From NCBI GenBank assembly GCA_021234155.1, contig JAJEKV010000014.1, positions 6,031,563 to 6,095,562 of the forward strand: a stretch of 64,000 bases of DNA, given 5' to 3'. Shown piece after piece: positions 10,677 to 22,717 of the stretch. The notes under the pieces were generated by a model. It was not told the origin of the DNA. It saw only the letters and a program-made list of their open reading frames with translations, and made no database searches. Within the stretch, counting starts at the first letter, position 1; the number at the start of each line of letters is the position of its first letter. The translations under genes were made by a program, and so were the position numbers. This stretch comes from Isoetes taiwanensis. Lineage: Eukaryota; Streptophyta; Lycopodiopsida; Isoetales; Isoetaceae.

Positions 10677-12035
10677 TTGGATCCGCCGGACCTCTCCGTT
10701 GAAGACAAAGGTTTACTCTGCGCCCTTTTAGTCTTTGACCTCATTCAATGTGAAGATCCGGATTTGATCACCTTCAGAGTTGTTCAGCCAATGGCGTACA
10801 TTTTCCATGATTTCTATCTGGCTGATACTCAAGACAAATTTCGTGATGGGCCACATCAAAACTTTCAGGGTGACTCACAGGTTCAATGGTTGCTCTTGGA
10901 CAACAACCCCTATCTGTCAGATCATGAGAGGACACACGCTCTTCATCAGGAGTACATGCCTGAGCTTGCTCATCATTTACCTCTATGGCAAGCCGAAACG
11001 CTGGAACAAGTACGGAAGAACCTTGGGCATCCTGAGGATCTTTCATTTGCCCAAGTTTATATGCAGCACTTGGCAGGCTACAATCAACTGCGTGCTCTTC
11101 TGGATAGCAAGACAGTCCCCACGGGTTGGGATAGCCCTCCTGTATACTCTCAGCTCTCTGCTTCTGAGTGGGATCGGTGGTGCAAAGCTCTTGATCCCGC
11201 CCTTGTACGTGAATTCAGGGAGCAGGCTCAGCAGCCCACACCCACGGGCATGGCTCCCTCTCCATATGCTTCACTGGGTGTCCCTCCCCGCCCACGGTTT
11301 CTCACTTCCGACTGGCGTCTTCCCTTTTGGACGAAGGTCATGGATGGCCACGCTGGGTGGACTCCTCCTCAGATCTCGACGGATCTTCGGTGGGATCCCC
11401 GTTTTGTCAGACGCTCTGAGTGGGAAGATGGTGCCACCTTGGATCACACTACAAATTGGATCTATATTGCTAATGAGCGTGGTTGGCAAAAGCCTGATGA
11501 TGCTCTTCATGGTCTTGATACCTTCTTACACAATGCAGCCACCTCCCCAGATCCTTCTGTTCACCGTCAAGCTGGCTTCTGTGCTGCTCTCAAGTGCCTC
11601 CTGGTCAGCTCTTTAAATCGGCAGCGTCCCATCTTTTATTGCAACCCAAATGCAAGCGTCAGTGCCTTCGGTCTCCAGACCTGCCTTCTCATGGAATGCC
11701 AGTTTGTCTCTTCGGAAGCACATGCTGCCTTGGAAGATATGGTGCGCTTCCGCTTCCTCCTTGATGCAGATCCTGCCCTTGGGCTCAACACCCCTGATGC
11801 TCTTCAAACACGCCAAGACCTCATTGGCAATTATCACAACGGCGCCCGCCCTCATTCCCATGAGGATCACTTTCACACTGCTGGGTTCCCACCCTCCGAA
11901 ACGCTTCCTCCTTTTCTTCAAACTGAGTGTCGTTTGGTGGGGGGGAGTGTTAGTCCTGTACCTCCTATACGACGGACCAAGTCAAGGCCAAGAGTCCACA
12001 AACAGGCACGGGTCAGTCGTCAAAGGCCACCTTGA
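10677..12035 (+). CDS. Intact C-terminal domain of the extra ORF (element B), unknown function
   Basis: An uninterrupted 452-codon frame. In A it is the last domain of an ORF of roughly 950 residues; here it follows, out of frame, a coiled-coil remnant at 10440-10676. It is mostly alpha/beta-looking with many aromatic residues (LLVFDLI, YIFHDFY, WLLLDNNPYLS, WTKVMDGHAGWTPPQIS, TTNWIYIANERGW), a Cys-poor body and an HSHEDHFHTAG stretch near residue 392. It reads through the purine tract and about 85 bp into the 3' LTR before its stop. I recognise no family. Conservation of the open frame while everything else was lost suggests either recent deletion or selection. Confidence 0.6.
   Translation: MDPPDLSVEDKGLLCALLVFDLIQCEDPDLITFRVVQPMAYIFHDFYLADTQDKFRDGPHQNFQGDSQVQWLLLDNNPYLSDHERTHALHQEYMPELAHHLPLWQAETLEQVRKNLGHPEDLSFAQVYMQHLAGYNQLRALLDSKTVPTGWDSPPVYSQLSASEWDRWCKALDPALVREFREQAQQPTPTGMAPSPYASLGVPPRPRFLTSDWRLPFWTKVMDGHAGWTPPQISTDLRWDPRFVRRSEWEDGATLDHTTNWIYIANERGWQKPDDALHGLDTFLHNAATSPDPSVHRQAGFCAALKCLLVSSLNRQRPIFYCNPNASVSAFGLQTCLLMECQFVSSEAHAALEDMVRFRFLLDADPALGLNTPDALQTRQDLIGNYHNGARPHSHEDHFHTAGFPPSETLPPFLQTECRLVGGSVSPVPPIRRTKSRPRVHKQARVSRQRPP
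11936..11947 (+). other. Polypurine tract of element B
   Basis: GGTGGGGGGGAG immediately precedes the LTR start TGTTAG. It lies inside the coding frame of the extra ORF. Confidence 0.7.
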
Positions 12036-12522
12036 AGACCAAGCGAGACCCACTTTGATCAAAGGCGCTTCTTTGTCAAAAGAAGGCGCTCAGACAAGTG
12101 ACGGCCCGTCACCGCCTGCGCCAGCGTCAGCGTGATTTCAGGCACTTCAAGGGGCACCGCCAGCATTCCTGCAAATCAGGCCTTCTTCTAGGAGTCGGCA
12201 CCGAGATCAGTCAGAGTGTCTATATTGGGCCAAAGGCCATTGTACTATATATATGAGTAGAGCTAGCACATGAGTTTTTTAGATGAGTTTTGAGTCTTGT
12301 CTCACTTCAGTTTTCTCTCGATTGCGAGAGCTCATGTATCTTCATTGACATCAAGAAAGTTGTTCTCATTATTGATCTCATTGTTCTCTTTCTGTTCTGT
12401 TCTCTTTCTCTTGTTCTTTTCTTGCAAATCCCGCGTGACATAGCTCCCGGATTCTCCTGTTAGATCCAAGGGTCCTCACAGAGGGCTGTCTTCCAGGAGT
12501 TCCCGAACCCAGACCCCAAACA
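11948..12522 (+). repeat. 3' LTR of element B (575 bp)
   Basis: TGTTAGTCCTG...ACCCCAAACA, the same length as the LTR of element A. It is followed by the target duplication TTCCA (12523-12527), which matches 10132-10136. The flanks on both sides also share ATTTTGAAATT, so the insertion site may already have been a short repeat. Confidence 0.85.
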
Positions 12523-12527
12523 TTCCA

Positions 12528-12846
12528 TCATTTTGAAATTTACAAATAGTGACAACCCCAATTTCAACAATGTGGAATTGCATGTAAATACTTTTTATTC
12601 TCAGCCTTAATTCTAACATGTCTCAAATTACAAGTTAACACTTATCACAAGCCAGTATTCCACATTCAAGTAGATGTAACTCAAGTAGATAATCACAAGC
12701 CAGTATTTCACATTCAAGTAGAGTAAGATACTCATATACTGAAAGTAAGATTACAATGAAAGCACGAATACAATGAAAATGCACCGAAAGTAGGATTAAA
12801 ATGAAAGTAAGATTCACATCATAAGATATTCATGGACTCTCGTACT
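12528..12846. other. 3' flank of the E1 transposase gene
   Basis: AT-rich sequence with short internal repeats (CACAAGCCAGTATT twice; AATGAAA-AGTA units near 12740-12810). It follows the stop codon of the minus-strand gene and probably holds its 3' UTR and perhaps the end of unit E1. I could not find a terminal inverted repeat. Confidence 0.35.
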
Positions 12847-13667
12847 TTATTTTGCTTGTTCGGCTATCTTCTCTAGTGACTTCAGAACTTTATCCTTTGC
12901 AGAGATTGGAATCTTCACGCACCCCTTTCTCCGATCCACCTTGCTCTTTCTGGGGTTCCATGACATCAACACGGATTTTATTTCCACCCATTGAGCTGGA
13001 TCACTTGCATCACACTTCCATTGCCTATTAAAACAATCTTTGTAGCGCTCTTTTTCAGTAATGACTCTTTTTCCACTTACTGGATGCCACCACTCCACAC
13101 GCACCTTGTTTCTGTTAGGGTTATTAGCTTCCCTACAAACACTCGAGATGGTATACCCTAACCAAATAGGATAAGTATCTTCATCTGATGGCCTGACGAT
13201 CAAATATTGGTCATCCTTCAAATCCATCTTAGGATCATATGGAGCAAGTCCATAATACTTGGGACGCTCTTTTCTAGGTCCAACATAGTGCTCTTCATCC
13301 TCTTCCACCTCCTCTTCAGATTCCCCTGTCATCAAACGGATCAGCTGCTGATCAGGTTGGAATTGACCATGGTCGACCTCCATCGACTTTGAGGTAGCCA
13401 ACCCTCTCGAAGGATGCTACTACTTGTGTCTAAAACTCCCTAAAAGTATATGAACTTCATTCCAATAATTTACAAGTGCTTCATTGCACGCTCTTCTCTC
13501 TGGTGCTATTTGTTTATCTGCTAAGGATTTCTCCCAGTACTTTATATAATCCATTATCCCTTCCATAGTCCGTTCACAGTCCTTCACTTCTCCTAATGGT
13601 TTCATAGCCTTATGCTCTCCCGTCGGCATCATCGGTTCACCTGCCACATCCTCTTTCCAAATCAATA
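12847..13667 (-). pseudogene. E1 transposase candidate, C-terminal part
   Basis: This is the 3' part of the gene whose 5' part lies at 19071-21189; a Helitron separates them. The upstream frame (13665-13420) contains IWKEDVAGEPMMP. The next (13401-12847) has an acidic stretch (ESEEEVEEDEEH), then a domain with YLIVRPSDED, WLGYTISSV, VRVEWWHPVSGK and VLMSWNPRKSK, ending in a lysine-rich tail. Both parts match E3's gene (KMWKEKDDDKPLMP; VTWWEPIPVRNQVY; IDYAWEPSNKKK at 53040-53783), which establishes continuity. The terminal W-rich domain looks like a small beta-barrel chromatin-reader type domain, but that is inference from pattern only. A frame break lies near 13410. Confidence 0.65.
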
Positions 13668-13678
13668 CTAGTTATGGT

Positions 13679-13695
13679 GCCCGGCGTTGCCGGGC
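13679..13695 (-). terminator. Helitron 3' terminal hairpin
   Basis: A 17-nt stem-loop with 7-bp GC-only arms and a 3-nt loop, seven bases before the CTAG end at 13671-13668. This is the rolling-circle termination signal position in Helitrons. Confidence 0.7.
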
Positions 13696-16600
13696 TCTAG
13701 CACAATTTGGTGGGGTGGTTGTTTAATTGTTGGCCATCGTTGTTGATGTCGCCTCGGTGGCTTTGAAATGAAGGTGTGGCATGCAGGGAAACAATATTTA
13801 TAGATAAGAACAGAAACAAAGGTGTGATAGTTACTTAGTCAAGGATCGTAGTTGAGTTAGACAATATAATTGGTTGGATGTTAGTTGTTTGCTTGCAAGA
13901 TTATTGGATGTTAGTTATCTACTTCGTTTGAATCATGTTTCAAAGTAGTTTAGCTCAAGTGACCATGATTTGTCATAGATGTTGATTTGCTTATTAAATT
14001 TAGGATTTTATTGATTTTATGAAGGATATGTATTGGCATTTGTACAAATGTGGTAATGGAAGGAACCGACACTATTACACAAAACTACATATGGGTTTTT
14101 TGTGTACAATTGAAGACACAAAGTAGCTCTTGTGGGCAACAATTTGAAGTTTATGTCAAATTAAGCATGTTGTAGACTTCAAGGTTGATGCGTGGCAACA
14201 TTTAAATGCTATATGTAGCATTAACTATACTTCAACAAAAGATAAAGCCAATGGTCAACAAAACTATCTTGTTGGCCTTTTGATAATGATAATAATAATC
14301 TTATGTAAGAGTCAACATTGAAAGTCGTTCGCAAGCCACCTCTTATTCTGCATCCGTTGCCTCTTATTTTGCATCCGTTGTACCCAACGTTGACATTATT
14401 TTAATTAAATTTTAAAGACTTCGCAAGTTGCTTCTTGCATCTTGACAATACCTATCTTGCATCGAACACATTGAGCAAAGAGAGTCCTAGACATTAGTAC
14501 AAAGGCTCATGAGAAAAATAAAGACCTCTGGACTTTGGGGTTGGGGCTGTTAACTCTTCCATACCGAAAAGAAGCAGCCACAAAAACTCAGAAAATTGAA
14601 AAACATCACATCTTTCAAGGCAATTGACATTGACATCCATTTTATTGAATTCCTAGCATGTTCTATATACACTTGGTAGCTCCAGCAAGTAAAATAGATA
14701 TTGAAGACCAATGCAAGCACGTCATAAGCCAACTCACTGCATGCATCATTCATTAGCTAACTGCTCTACAACATGTTAGGTTTCATTTGAAAGTAGATTA
14801 TATCAATGGGGTCAATTCCAGCAAATGAAATATAAAATTGAAGTAAAATGCGAGGACACATAAGCCAACTCTCTGAAATATGCTGGAACGGAGCAACTTC
14901 AGTGGGGCATCTAAATTAATAGGAGATGTTCATCTGTCGCTGAATTTTGATATCTGTGAATCCTGTTATTACATGAGTTTTGAAATCCTTAAAACAGGTA
15001 ATGAAACCCGTTGCATATCTCATGCCCAGCAATGACATGCAGGTATGCAGCTGCCCAATTCCATCAAGAAGTTGGCCTCAACTCATCTACATAAGATTGT
15101 CTTCCAGCAAAGACCTGCATATAATGTCCTGCGAAACAATGAATAATGAAGAAATTAAACATGTAGGAATGATCACCAAATCGAGTGGATCAAGTAGGTC
15201 CTCTACCATGTGAAGAGGAAGCTTATGCTCCAATAGAAGAGATTTGTAGGCATTTGCAATGGTTGTATTTCGTCTAAGTTTAGGTTATGCTTGACTCTGC
15301 ATCTATTTACGGAGGCTGTAGAAGCGAGAAGCACATATAAAATTTCAATACATATTAGCTCTAGCAACACAATCATAAAGAGAAGGTTGAGTCGGTTTTA
15401 CATTATCATCTTAACACGAGAAGGACCTATATATTCCCATTTCCGTGTTGGTGCACCGCAAAATAAGCTTTTCTGAAAAGAAAGCAGAGAGAATAGAGAA
15501 AGATAATGACTCAAAATAAAGCAACATAACATGCACGTACTGACTCAAATTAAAGAAACCAAATCAACTTACCTTTTCTAATAGAGAATCGCATATTTGC
15601 AAGCTCTTTGGGAATCTTTTACCATTCTTACCGGGTATTTTCTAGCGGGCGTGATGATCCAAGCGCGGGTAATTGATTACCGATATGAGGCGTTTTGAAA
15701 TCTATATGTGTAATGGTGATATGCTATGTGGCAACAATAGATGATTAATTATGAGCTTCATTTGCAAGTTTTCGACCCCCATATACCCCACAATAAACTA
15801 TGTGATATCGCCACCTCTATAACAATTTTGCCACACATGTTTTAAATTCAAATGGCAAAAATGAGGGGAAACTACAAATTGAGTTTAAAACAGCAGAAAA
15901 TAAGTCATAGAAGGAACTTACATGCTGGTAGTTGTCGTCCCAGCTCGTCTCTAATAGCTTAAATGGGCAAGGTTGTTGCAACGATATAAAATGCACAAAT
16001 ATTTGGCTCCACCAAAACAATGACGATGGAACTTAAAAATGCTTTGTATATCTTTGTATAAAGCTGTCAAGATGTAGTACCATATCACATGAGTTGATTA
16101 ATTTGATGCAATATTGCAAATCCACAACCATGATTGCCCCAAAGCGATCCCATCTACATTTGTCCCTTAACACTGATATTTGTCTCTTCTTAAGTACAGA
16201 AAAGAATATTAAGTTGTAGCTACAATGGTGGAAGAGAAAAAGAACATACCAACTTACTTCACCTTACGCCTCCTTCCTTACGCAAGGTTTGTGCTTCCCG
16301 GATGCTACAATAATGAACTTTCTAAGCTCGGGATTCGAAAAACCTTCGAGAGAAGATGTAGCGAAGAATCGTGCCTAGCATATACAACTCAAGGACATTG
16401 CCCAAAATACAGCATTTACTGTCCCTACAGTAAATCGAGCTTAATCAATAAATTATTCTGCTGGAACGACATGAGCAACTTAGTTAATCAAACATACCTT
16501 TCGAATCCAGATCAAGTACTGGATTGAAAATCGGCCAAATGCCGTACCTTTCATTTCATCGCACATCAAGGTTGAAACCTAGAAGCTTAATGATTGCGAG

Positions 16601-17547
16601 AGACACCTCTCTTTGCCGTGCCACGGAACAATCAACAAAGAAGACGTAATCTGTGCACAAAAAGAATTTATAAATCCAAAGGCGCATGACTCTTCAAGAA
16701 AAAGATAGAAGGAAACCCTAAAAAACATATAGTCGTGGGAGAAGAAGGAAATGCCTTAGTAAAGCATTCAAAGCCTGCACTGATTTGCTACTATGTGTGC
16801 ACATGATATTACTTCACTTAGTAAGAAACAATTAAGGGAACATCTAGGTCTGCAAGCCAAAGGCATCAAGCCCATACCTGCACCAAATATCACAGGCCAA
16901 TAGCCTTAAATTCAAATCGTTCTGCACCATCCTCTAACAGAACATATTACATATGCAAAGTTTTGAACTATTTTTCCATGTACTTAAAAGAACTTGTGAA
17001 GCACACAACATTGCAACCATGTATCAAACAGATGCACCCTATATTACTTCTCGCATCTGCATCTTCACCAAGAGCACTTAGATATAAAGTAGTACAACTG
17101 TGGACATGCCATGCCTCACCATTCATATTATGCCAGTCTGATAAGCTTGTAAGGGGACTTAAATGAATGCACCTGCTCGTTTCATCATCTTGGCAGGATT
17201 AGGATTTGTGGCTTTCAAAGTACAGGGATAAAATATCTGATAAACAACATATTTTGAAAAAAGAAATAACAAACTCTGGGCAACGAATGTGTTGTAACAG
17301 CGCCAGCCCAAACTATTTATCCCAAGTACTTTATCAGCAGTGAAGAAGCTTGTTATTTCAATGCCCCAGTATCAATTTAATTATGGACCTGCATACAAAG
17401 GCATGTTTATTCGCAGTCTACAATAATATTCAGACATGTCTACTAAACTGACATGGATGCTAAACCATAAACATACGCTGTCTATGAACATAGCAACATT
17501 TTCGTAATTACATTTATGAAGAGACTTCTGCAGAATCCAAAAGAACT

Positions 17548-17617
17548 TATATCTGAAAATCAGAGATTTGAGCAGCCTACTACGTAGATGCATTAGAATA
17601 TAATAAACCCACTTACA
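17548..17617. repeat. About 70-bp direct repeat inside the Helitron, copy 1
   Basis: Contains AAATCAGAGATTTG and GATGCATTAGAATATAATAA. It recurs with about five differences at 18508-18578, in the same orientation, about 960 bp away. The rest of the Helitron interior shows no gene I can recognise. Confidence 0.75.
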
Positions 17618-18507
17618 TTAAATCAATCTGAAGATCTATTGAATGCAGTGTCTAAAAATGAAACAAAATACGGTTATTCTATTTGCCAAACACTATAGTT
17701 CGTTGGATTTGTAGCTTGTTTTGTCTTCACAGCAACACATTGTTGAATCCCTGTTTCTCTGCAGGCTTACATAAAAAGACTTAAAAATGACTGAACTACA
17801 GCATTGCTCAAGGAAATGTATGATTCCATTATGTTTTCTGCCGCTGCTATTGTGACTCTACTGGTTGGTAAGCTATTGTTCAGTATTATGTAGAATTCAC
17901 ATTGCTAGCAGTACCTTATAAAATACTTGGCCAAATATTCGGTCCACAAACATGTTGAGAATATTCTCCCTTTCATGATCTGAGTGCTTCTTGGAAGTAG
18001 AAAATATGGTGGTGCCGAAATCTGAGGTAACATCATATTGCAAACTTCTTGAAACGTGTTTGATCATGCTTAAAATCTGAACATCCTACTCAAAATCTGG
18101 TAGAAAAGCATGCTTAGAGAAAATCAAATAATGAAATGAGAAATATAATCTAGTTTTTCAAGAAATTAACTGCATTTATTCTTAGTGGTGGATTAAAATC
18201 ACATGGAAGACGGGTTAGGGGATAAACCTCAGCTCTTTTGCGAGCTAAAAATAAAGTGCAGAATGCAAACTTCAGAGGTGCTTTGAGGAAGAGGAAACAC
18301 AAAGCAAAAATAATCAGTCTTGTAGCCAACCGAACCCTAGACAGACGAAATCTTGTCACAAAAGATTGTAGCTCTACAGATTTAATAGTGAATCCGGCAC
18401 TTCTTATGTGCTTAAGATGAGTCTCTATTGGAGAGTTACACCACTGCAATCAAACTGGAAGGTTTACATCCGCCATTTTTTGAAGCAATCCATGGAAAAT
18501 TGAGAAA

Positions 18508-18578
18508 TTATACTTGAAAATCAGAGATTTGAACAGCCTACTACATAGATGCATTAGAATATAATAAACCCACTTACA
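18508..18578. repeat. About 70-bp direct repeat inside the Helitron, copy 2
   Basis: Second copy of the repeat at 17548-17617. Just downstream (18600-18760) is a GC-richer stretch, ECCCCC-like in style, with a 60-codon open frame that could be a captured host exon fragment; no family recognised. Confidence 0.7.
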
Positions 18579-19070
18579 GTAAATGAAATAAGAAATAAGA
18601 AATATAATCGCTGACGGAAGTGAATCCGGGAAGCTGTCTTGAGGCAATCCGGACGGCGGCAGAGGTCGAGGTGGGCAGAGCTGCGGAAGAAACTGCTACG
18701 CTTGCCGAAACCCCCCATTCTGGCAGAACAAAGCCTGATCTAAGAATTTACAGATATGGACGCATTTTGGATAAGAGCTTCTACAGCTCCCCTGCCATCG
18801 CCGGATCTGAATGCTAAAACGTGTCTTCCATCAGCCATGCAGCAGCACGCTCGATCGCCAAAAAAGGAAATAACCCATCGAAAGAATACCCTTGCCAAAA
18901 TCATGCAAAAAGAAGTCCTTGATTTTTGGCAATCAGAAAAGTTTTCTAGCGTCAAAAAACCCTACAACCTTAGACAAAATAGCTTAGTAAAAAATCCAAA
19001 AAGTTTTTGGGGTGCCGGAAAAACCAAATTTAAACAATAGATATCCTTATCTTCTGGTTTTCACACAGGA

Positions 19071-21189
19071 TCTCCAGCCGTCATTTTGTATAGCATTATT
19101 GGCTTTCCATTCTTCACCCAAAACCTAAATTGCAATGGAGCACTATGCCCAATAAGGTCTTCACGAGCATAACCCTCTATGAACTCTTTCCACTCGGGGA
19201 CTTCTTGTATCAATGAACCAATAGGAGGACGCAAAGAACACTGCTTAAATGGCTCTAAAAGCCTCGGATAGGAGGTGATGTCACTTTTCTGCAATTTGAT
19301 CCTATAATGCCCAAACATTGCATCAATGTCTTCGTGAGTGTGGCCAGGCATCAAGTAACTAATATAGACCATTTCAAACACTCCAACCCATGTAAGATAC
19401 GACAAGTATGCAAACAAGTATCTATTTCTATTCTGGCCAGCACAATTGTCAAGTTGCAAGAGTAGCTTCTTGGGTAGTCGGCGCCCCAGTATTGGGTTCA
19501 CATGAATTGAAGGTGCTGGCCCATTCATCCTTCCTATGGTCAAATCCTCTAGTTTCATGGGACCAGTGTCATGCAATGCCTTGAAGAGATGTTGCAATGG
19601 CTTACAAGAATGAACATCTCCATTAAAACCATATTCCAAATCGTGCAATGCTTTTGCAATGCTACCAACATGGAAGTTTGGACCATCACCCCATCATTCT
19701 AATGTAAAATGACCGTGATGCACTGGTCCATGGCCATGAGTTATGAATCCAGCTAGTGATATTTGCAATGGGAAAGACCTTGCAACAGACTTTGGTATAG
19801 CCCTAAACTTGGGCAAACAGGTTTTTTGCTGATCCATCTTGTCATGAATGACGCATAGAGAATTCTCTGGTTCCATTGTAGACAAGCATCTCCACATCCA
19901 GTATGTTGATCAACATGACATTTGCTCCATCGTGTGAATTCTCATTTCCTTCCAAACCACGATCTTTCCACCTCAAGCTTCGACTTCTCGAGCTTATCTA
20001 ACAAATCGACGCATATATTGCACTTTGAGAAGTTGTCATATTGCATTCTTTTGAGCTTGCTTACTCCAAAGCTTGCTGAAGGCTGATTGTGAAATCTTGT
20101 CCACACCCATTTCCTCTAGAAGATTGTTGATCATTTGTAAAATCACTTTTTGTATAAAATATGCAGGCAACATTCGAACTACTTTCCTGCATTCCCTCTT
20201 CATCAACCGCACTTTTGTGAGGCATACTCTCAGCATGATAGTTAACAAACTTCTCGAATGAACTCTGAGCTGCAAGCACCTTGGGGGTTGTCCTCGCCTT
20301 TTCCCGATTACCATGGCCAACCTATTTGAGCCCCTCTCTTTTGGTTCCTTAATCGCCACCATGTAGAGGCTGAAATACCTAGTATGGTTGTCACTGCACT
20401 GCTGCATATCCATTTCCCACCAATAGGAAATACCATGCTCCTGACATCAGGTGACGGCCCAAATGCATGTTCTATGATATTGTAAATATAAGTTTTTCTA
20501 GCGTCATGAGTTTTCTCCTTGTAGATTGATCGGGCTTCCACAAGTTTTTTCACTGTGAATCTACCAAAGCAGTTGTTGGGGCAGCCACAATCCCCCCCTC
20601 TGACGGCTTGCATGGTCTCTTCACTGCAGTTGTTAGTATCTTTCACAGTCCGCACCTTTTCCTTCCTCTTCTTCCTTTTCAAGAAGTTGTAGGCCCTTCT
20701 TTCTGGTATGGATACATCCAAAGGAGGTATGGAAGGAATGCCATTTTCATCCACCACCACATTATTTTCTCCAACACGCTCAATTCTTTGAAGCATCCCT
20801 TTTCCTATTATCTCATTGGAGTCCATTGGCCAGAGCAACAAGGCTGGCAACTCTAAACCACCGTTGATATTATTGCAAGCATAACAGTGTTTGTCCTTCA
20901 GCTCAACACTGAAGTTATGAAGCTGTATTAAGGAAATGGAGACTCCCACAAAGTCATTACCAATAGCCTGTCCATTATAGCAGTACATAGGATCCCATAG
21001 TATAAGCACACCTTCACCAACAATTCCTCTATTGCACTGATGATGCAAAATCACTTTCTCATCCTTCCATGTTAATCTGGAAACTACTATTCTTCTTTCC
21101 TCATTAGCTCCAGCAGGGTTTTTAATATTTTCTGCATTTGCTTCAAGCGGTTGTTCATTCTTATTTGTATTAATCTCTTCCACATCCAT
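19071..21189 (-). pseudogene. E1 transposase candidate, N-terminal and catalytic part (DUF7869-like)
   Basis: The N-terminal frame (21189-20308) has a domain with WKDEKVILHH, a CYACNN cysteine pair, a basic stretch (KRKKRKEKVR) and a Cys cluster CGCPNNC. It then runs through shifted frames to a catalytic block: CVIHDKMDQQKT near 19850, HGHGPVHHGHF near 19720, LQLDNCAGQNRNRY near 19450, and MPGHTHEDIDAMFG near 19330. The conserved acidic residues in IHDKMD, QLDNCAGQ and THEDID fit an RNase H-fold DDE nuclease of the DUF7869 type; the family name is from memory. It has a stop at about 19690, frame changes at about 20040-20400, and a Helitron at its 3' end. It is divergent from the ParB gene starting at 22705. 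Confidence 0.7.
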
Positions 21190-22704
21190 GTAATCAGCAT
21201 CATTCTTCTCTATTCAAAGTTCTTGATCACAGGGTTCCCCAGCAATAGGTTCATGAGAAATCTGAAAATTAGAAGAAAGGTTGAGGAAAACATAGTATTG
21301 TATGCAATAACAATAAATGAAATATTTATACAATGCCTACACCGCACTACGCGCGACATGTATGGACCATAATTTTGTAAAATACATAATAAAGTTATAT
21401 TAATTTACTAAATATAGATATATCCCGCTGGGCGTGACTCATACAAAAGTATCCCATTTGGACACGTCACCAGATATCCCATTTCGTAGCACATTTTCAA
21501 TTTTGTATTTGCTGAATCAGTACAAATATCATTTCGCCATTCCAATCTTTGCAGTTTTTTTCTCAATGGGTTATGAAACCGGTTTGGTGCATGTCGATGC
21601 TACCAACCGTGGTCATATGCATGAGCGAGGCTTGGCCTTGAGAATCACCAAAGCCCGAGACAGGGCACTCCATAGAGATATCCCAGAAGCAACACTGTTA
21701 CGGGATTTCAACAGATTGGTGAAGAAGTTCGACCATCTCTTCCCTGTCTCTGAGGAGAGAGATGGATGTGGAAGTACAGTGCAGCAAGTGGCAGGCTTAA
21801 CAGAAGCTGAGTTTAATGTGCAGATTCCAGATGTAGTCCTCTATTGGCATTAAATTTGTTTTGAGCCATTTCTTAATCCTGAAACCTGAATAAAAAGACT
21901 TGTTAGAGAGTCTGAGGACCCACCATTCAGGAATGCTGGAGGCCAAAATGAACTGCCTACAGATGATCACAAATCTAGATCCAGATAGACTAGATTACAT
22001 TGTACAGAGGACATTAATTATTGATCCTGCACCACTGCTACTAGTCTTACCAGAATAGCTTTTATAAAGCTTCGTTTTTGGAATAAAAAACTTTTTTACT
22101 TTCACAATTGTTTTTTTTTTTTGAAGGATGGATGTCAACTGTGGTTAGGTTATTTCTAGTTTTTTGTTCTTCTCGCGCTGGGCGCGAGTCTTTTCTTCTC
22201 GCGCTGAGCGCGAGAGATTAATATGTTCTACAAAATTCATTTCATAGTTAGATTTACTATACATATTACATTTAGTTAATTAACCCAAGTTTTTAAATTT
22301 TAAATTGCGGGCGGAATTCATTTTCTTGTTTTCCTAAACAATAATAAGGGTAGTACACGGTTTCAATGGCGGGCGTCTATTCATTAATTGTTTATACGAC
22401 CCGTGTAATAATCACATTTTCTAATTTCAATCTAATTTGAATCTCATTTTTTCATTCCTAATTTCTTCCAGAAGTTTTGCTTCGATCGCCTTCCAAAACT
22501 GACGCACTCTTCTTGAGCAATCTCTCAAGCGATCCAAATTTCTCTAGCGCTACCTGCATTCTGAGCTATCCTACTTCATTTCTGGCCTGTTTACAACAAT
22601 TTCGACTCGATTTGAGCTTCTCGAGCTTCTCGAGATTCACCCGAGCTTCTCGAGCTGCAACAGAGTTCAATTTCAGTTTCTAGATCAGCTTCAAACACTT
22701 CGAT
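21190..22704. promoter_or_regulatory. Central divergent promoter region of E1
   Basis: Lies between the start of the minus-strand transposase gene and the plus-strand ParB gene. It holds two perfect copies of E1's palindrome (22172-22188 and 22198-22214) and degenerate ones at 21343 and 21424. It also holds an unrecognised 139-codon plus-strand frame (21434-21853, with RGLALRITKARDRALHRD) whose charged C-terminal half looks protein-like but matches nothing I know. Confidence 0.45.
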
Positions 22705-22717
22705 ATGGCAACTAAAG

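Larger units (their letters stand above)
10137..12522 (+). mobile_element. Element B: internally deleted relative of element A
   Basis: Bounded by TTCCA duplications (10132-10136 and 12523-12527). The left end is only the first 292 bp of the LTR (10137-10428). It joins directly to the coiled-coil part of the extra ORF, so the rest of the LTR, PBS, gag and pol are missing. The right LTR is complete (11948-12522). The simplest explanation is a deletion between the 5' LTR and the 3' ORF. It cannot transpose on its own. Confidence 0.85.
13668..19070 (-). mobile_element. Non-autonomous Helitron inserted in the E1 transposase gene
   Basis: Read on the minus strand, the insert starts TCCTGTGTGA after a host A. 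It ends with a perfect 7-bp hairpin with a 3-nt loop (GCCCGGC-AAC-GCCGGGC), then ACCATAA, then CTAG before a host T. TC at the start, a 3' hairpin about 7 nt before CTRR, and insertion into AT without target duplication are the Helitron hallmarks. The insert is 5403 bp and AT-rich. I find no Rep/helicase gene, so it would depend on another copy. It cuts the transposase frame right after the TAGD codons. Confidence 0.7.

Noticed and set aside
13668-19070. A 5.4-kb intron of the E1 transposase gene
   Set aside because: No plausible donor or acceptor at the homology breakpoints, whereas both Helitron ends and the A|T target are present.
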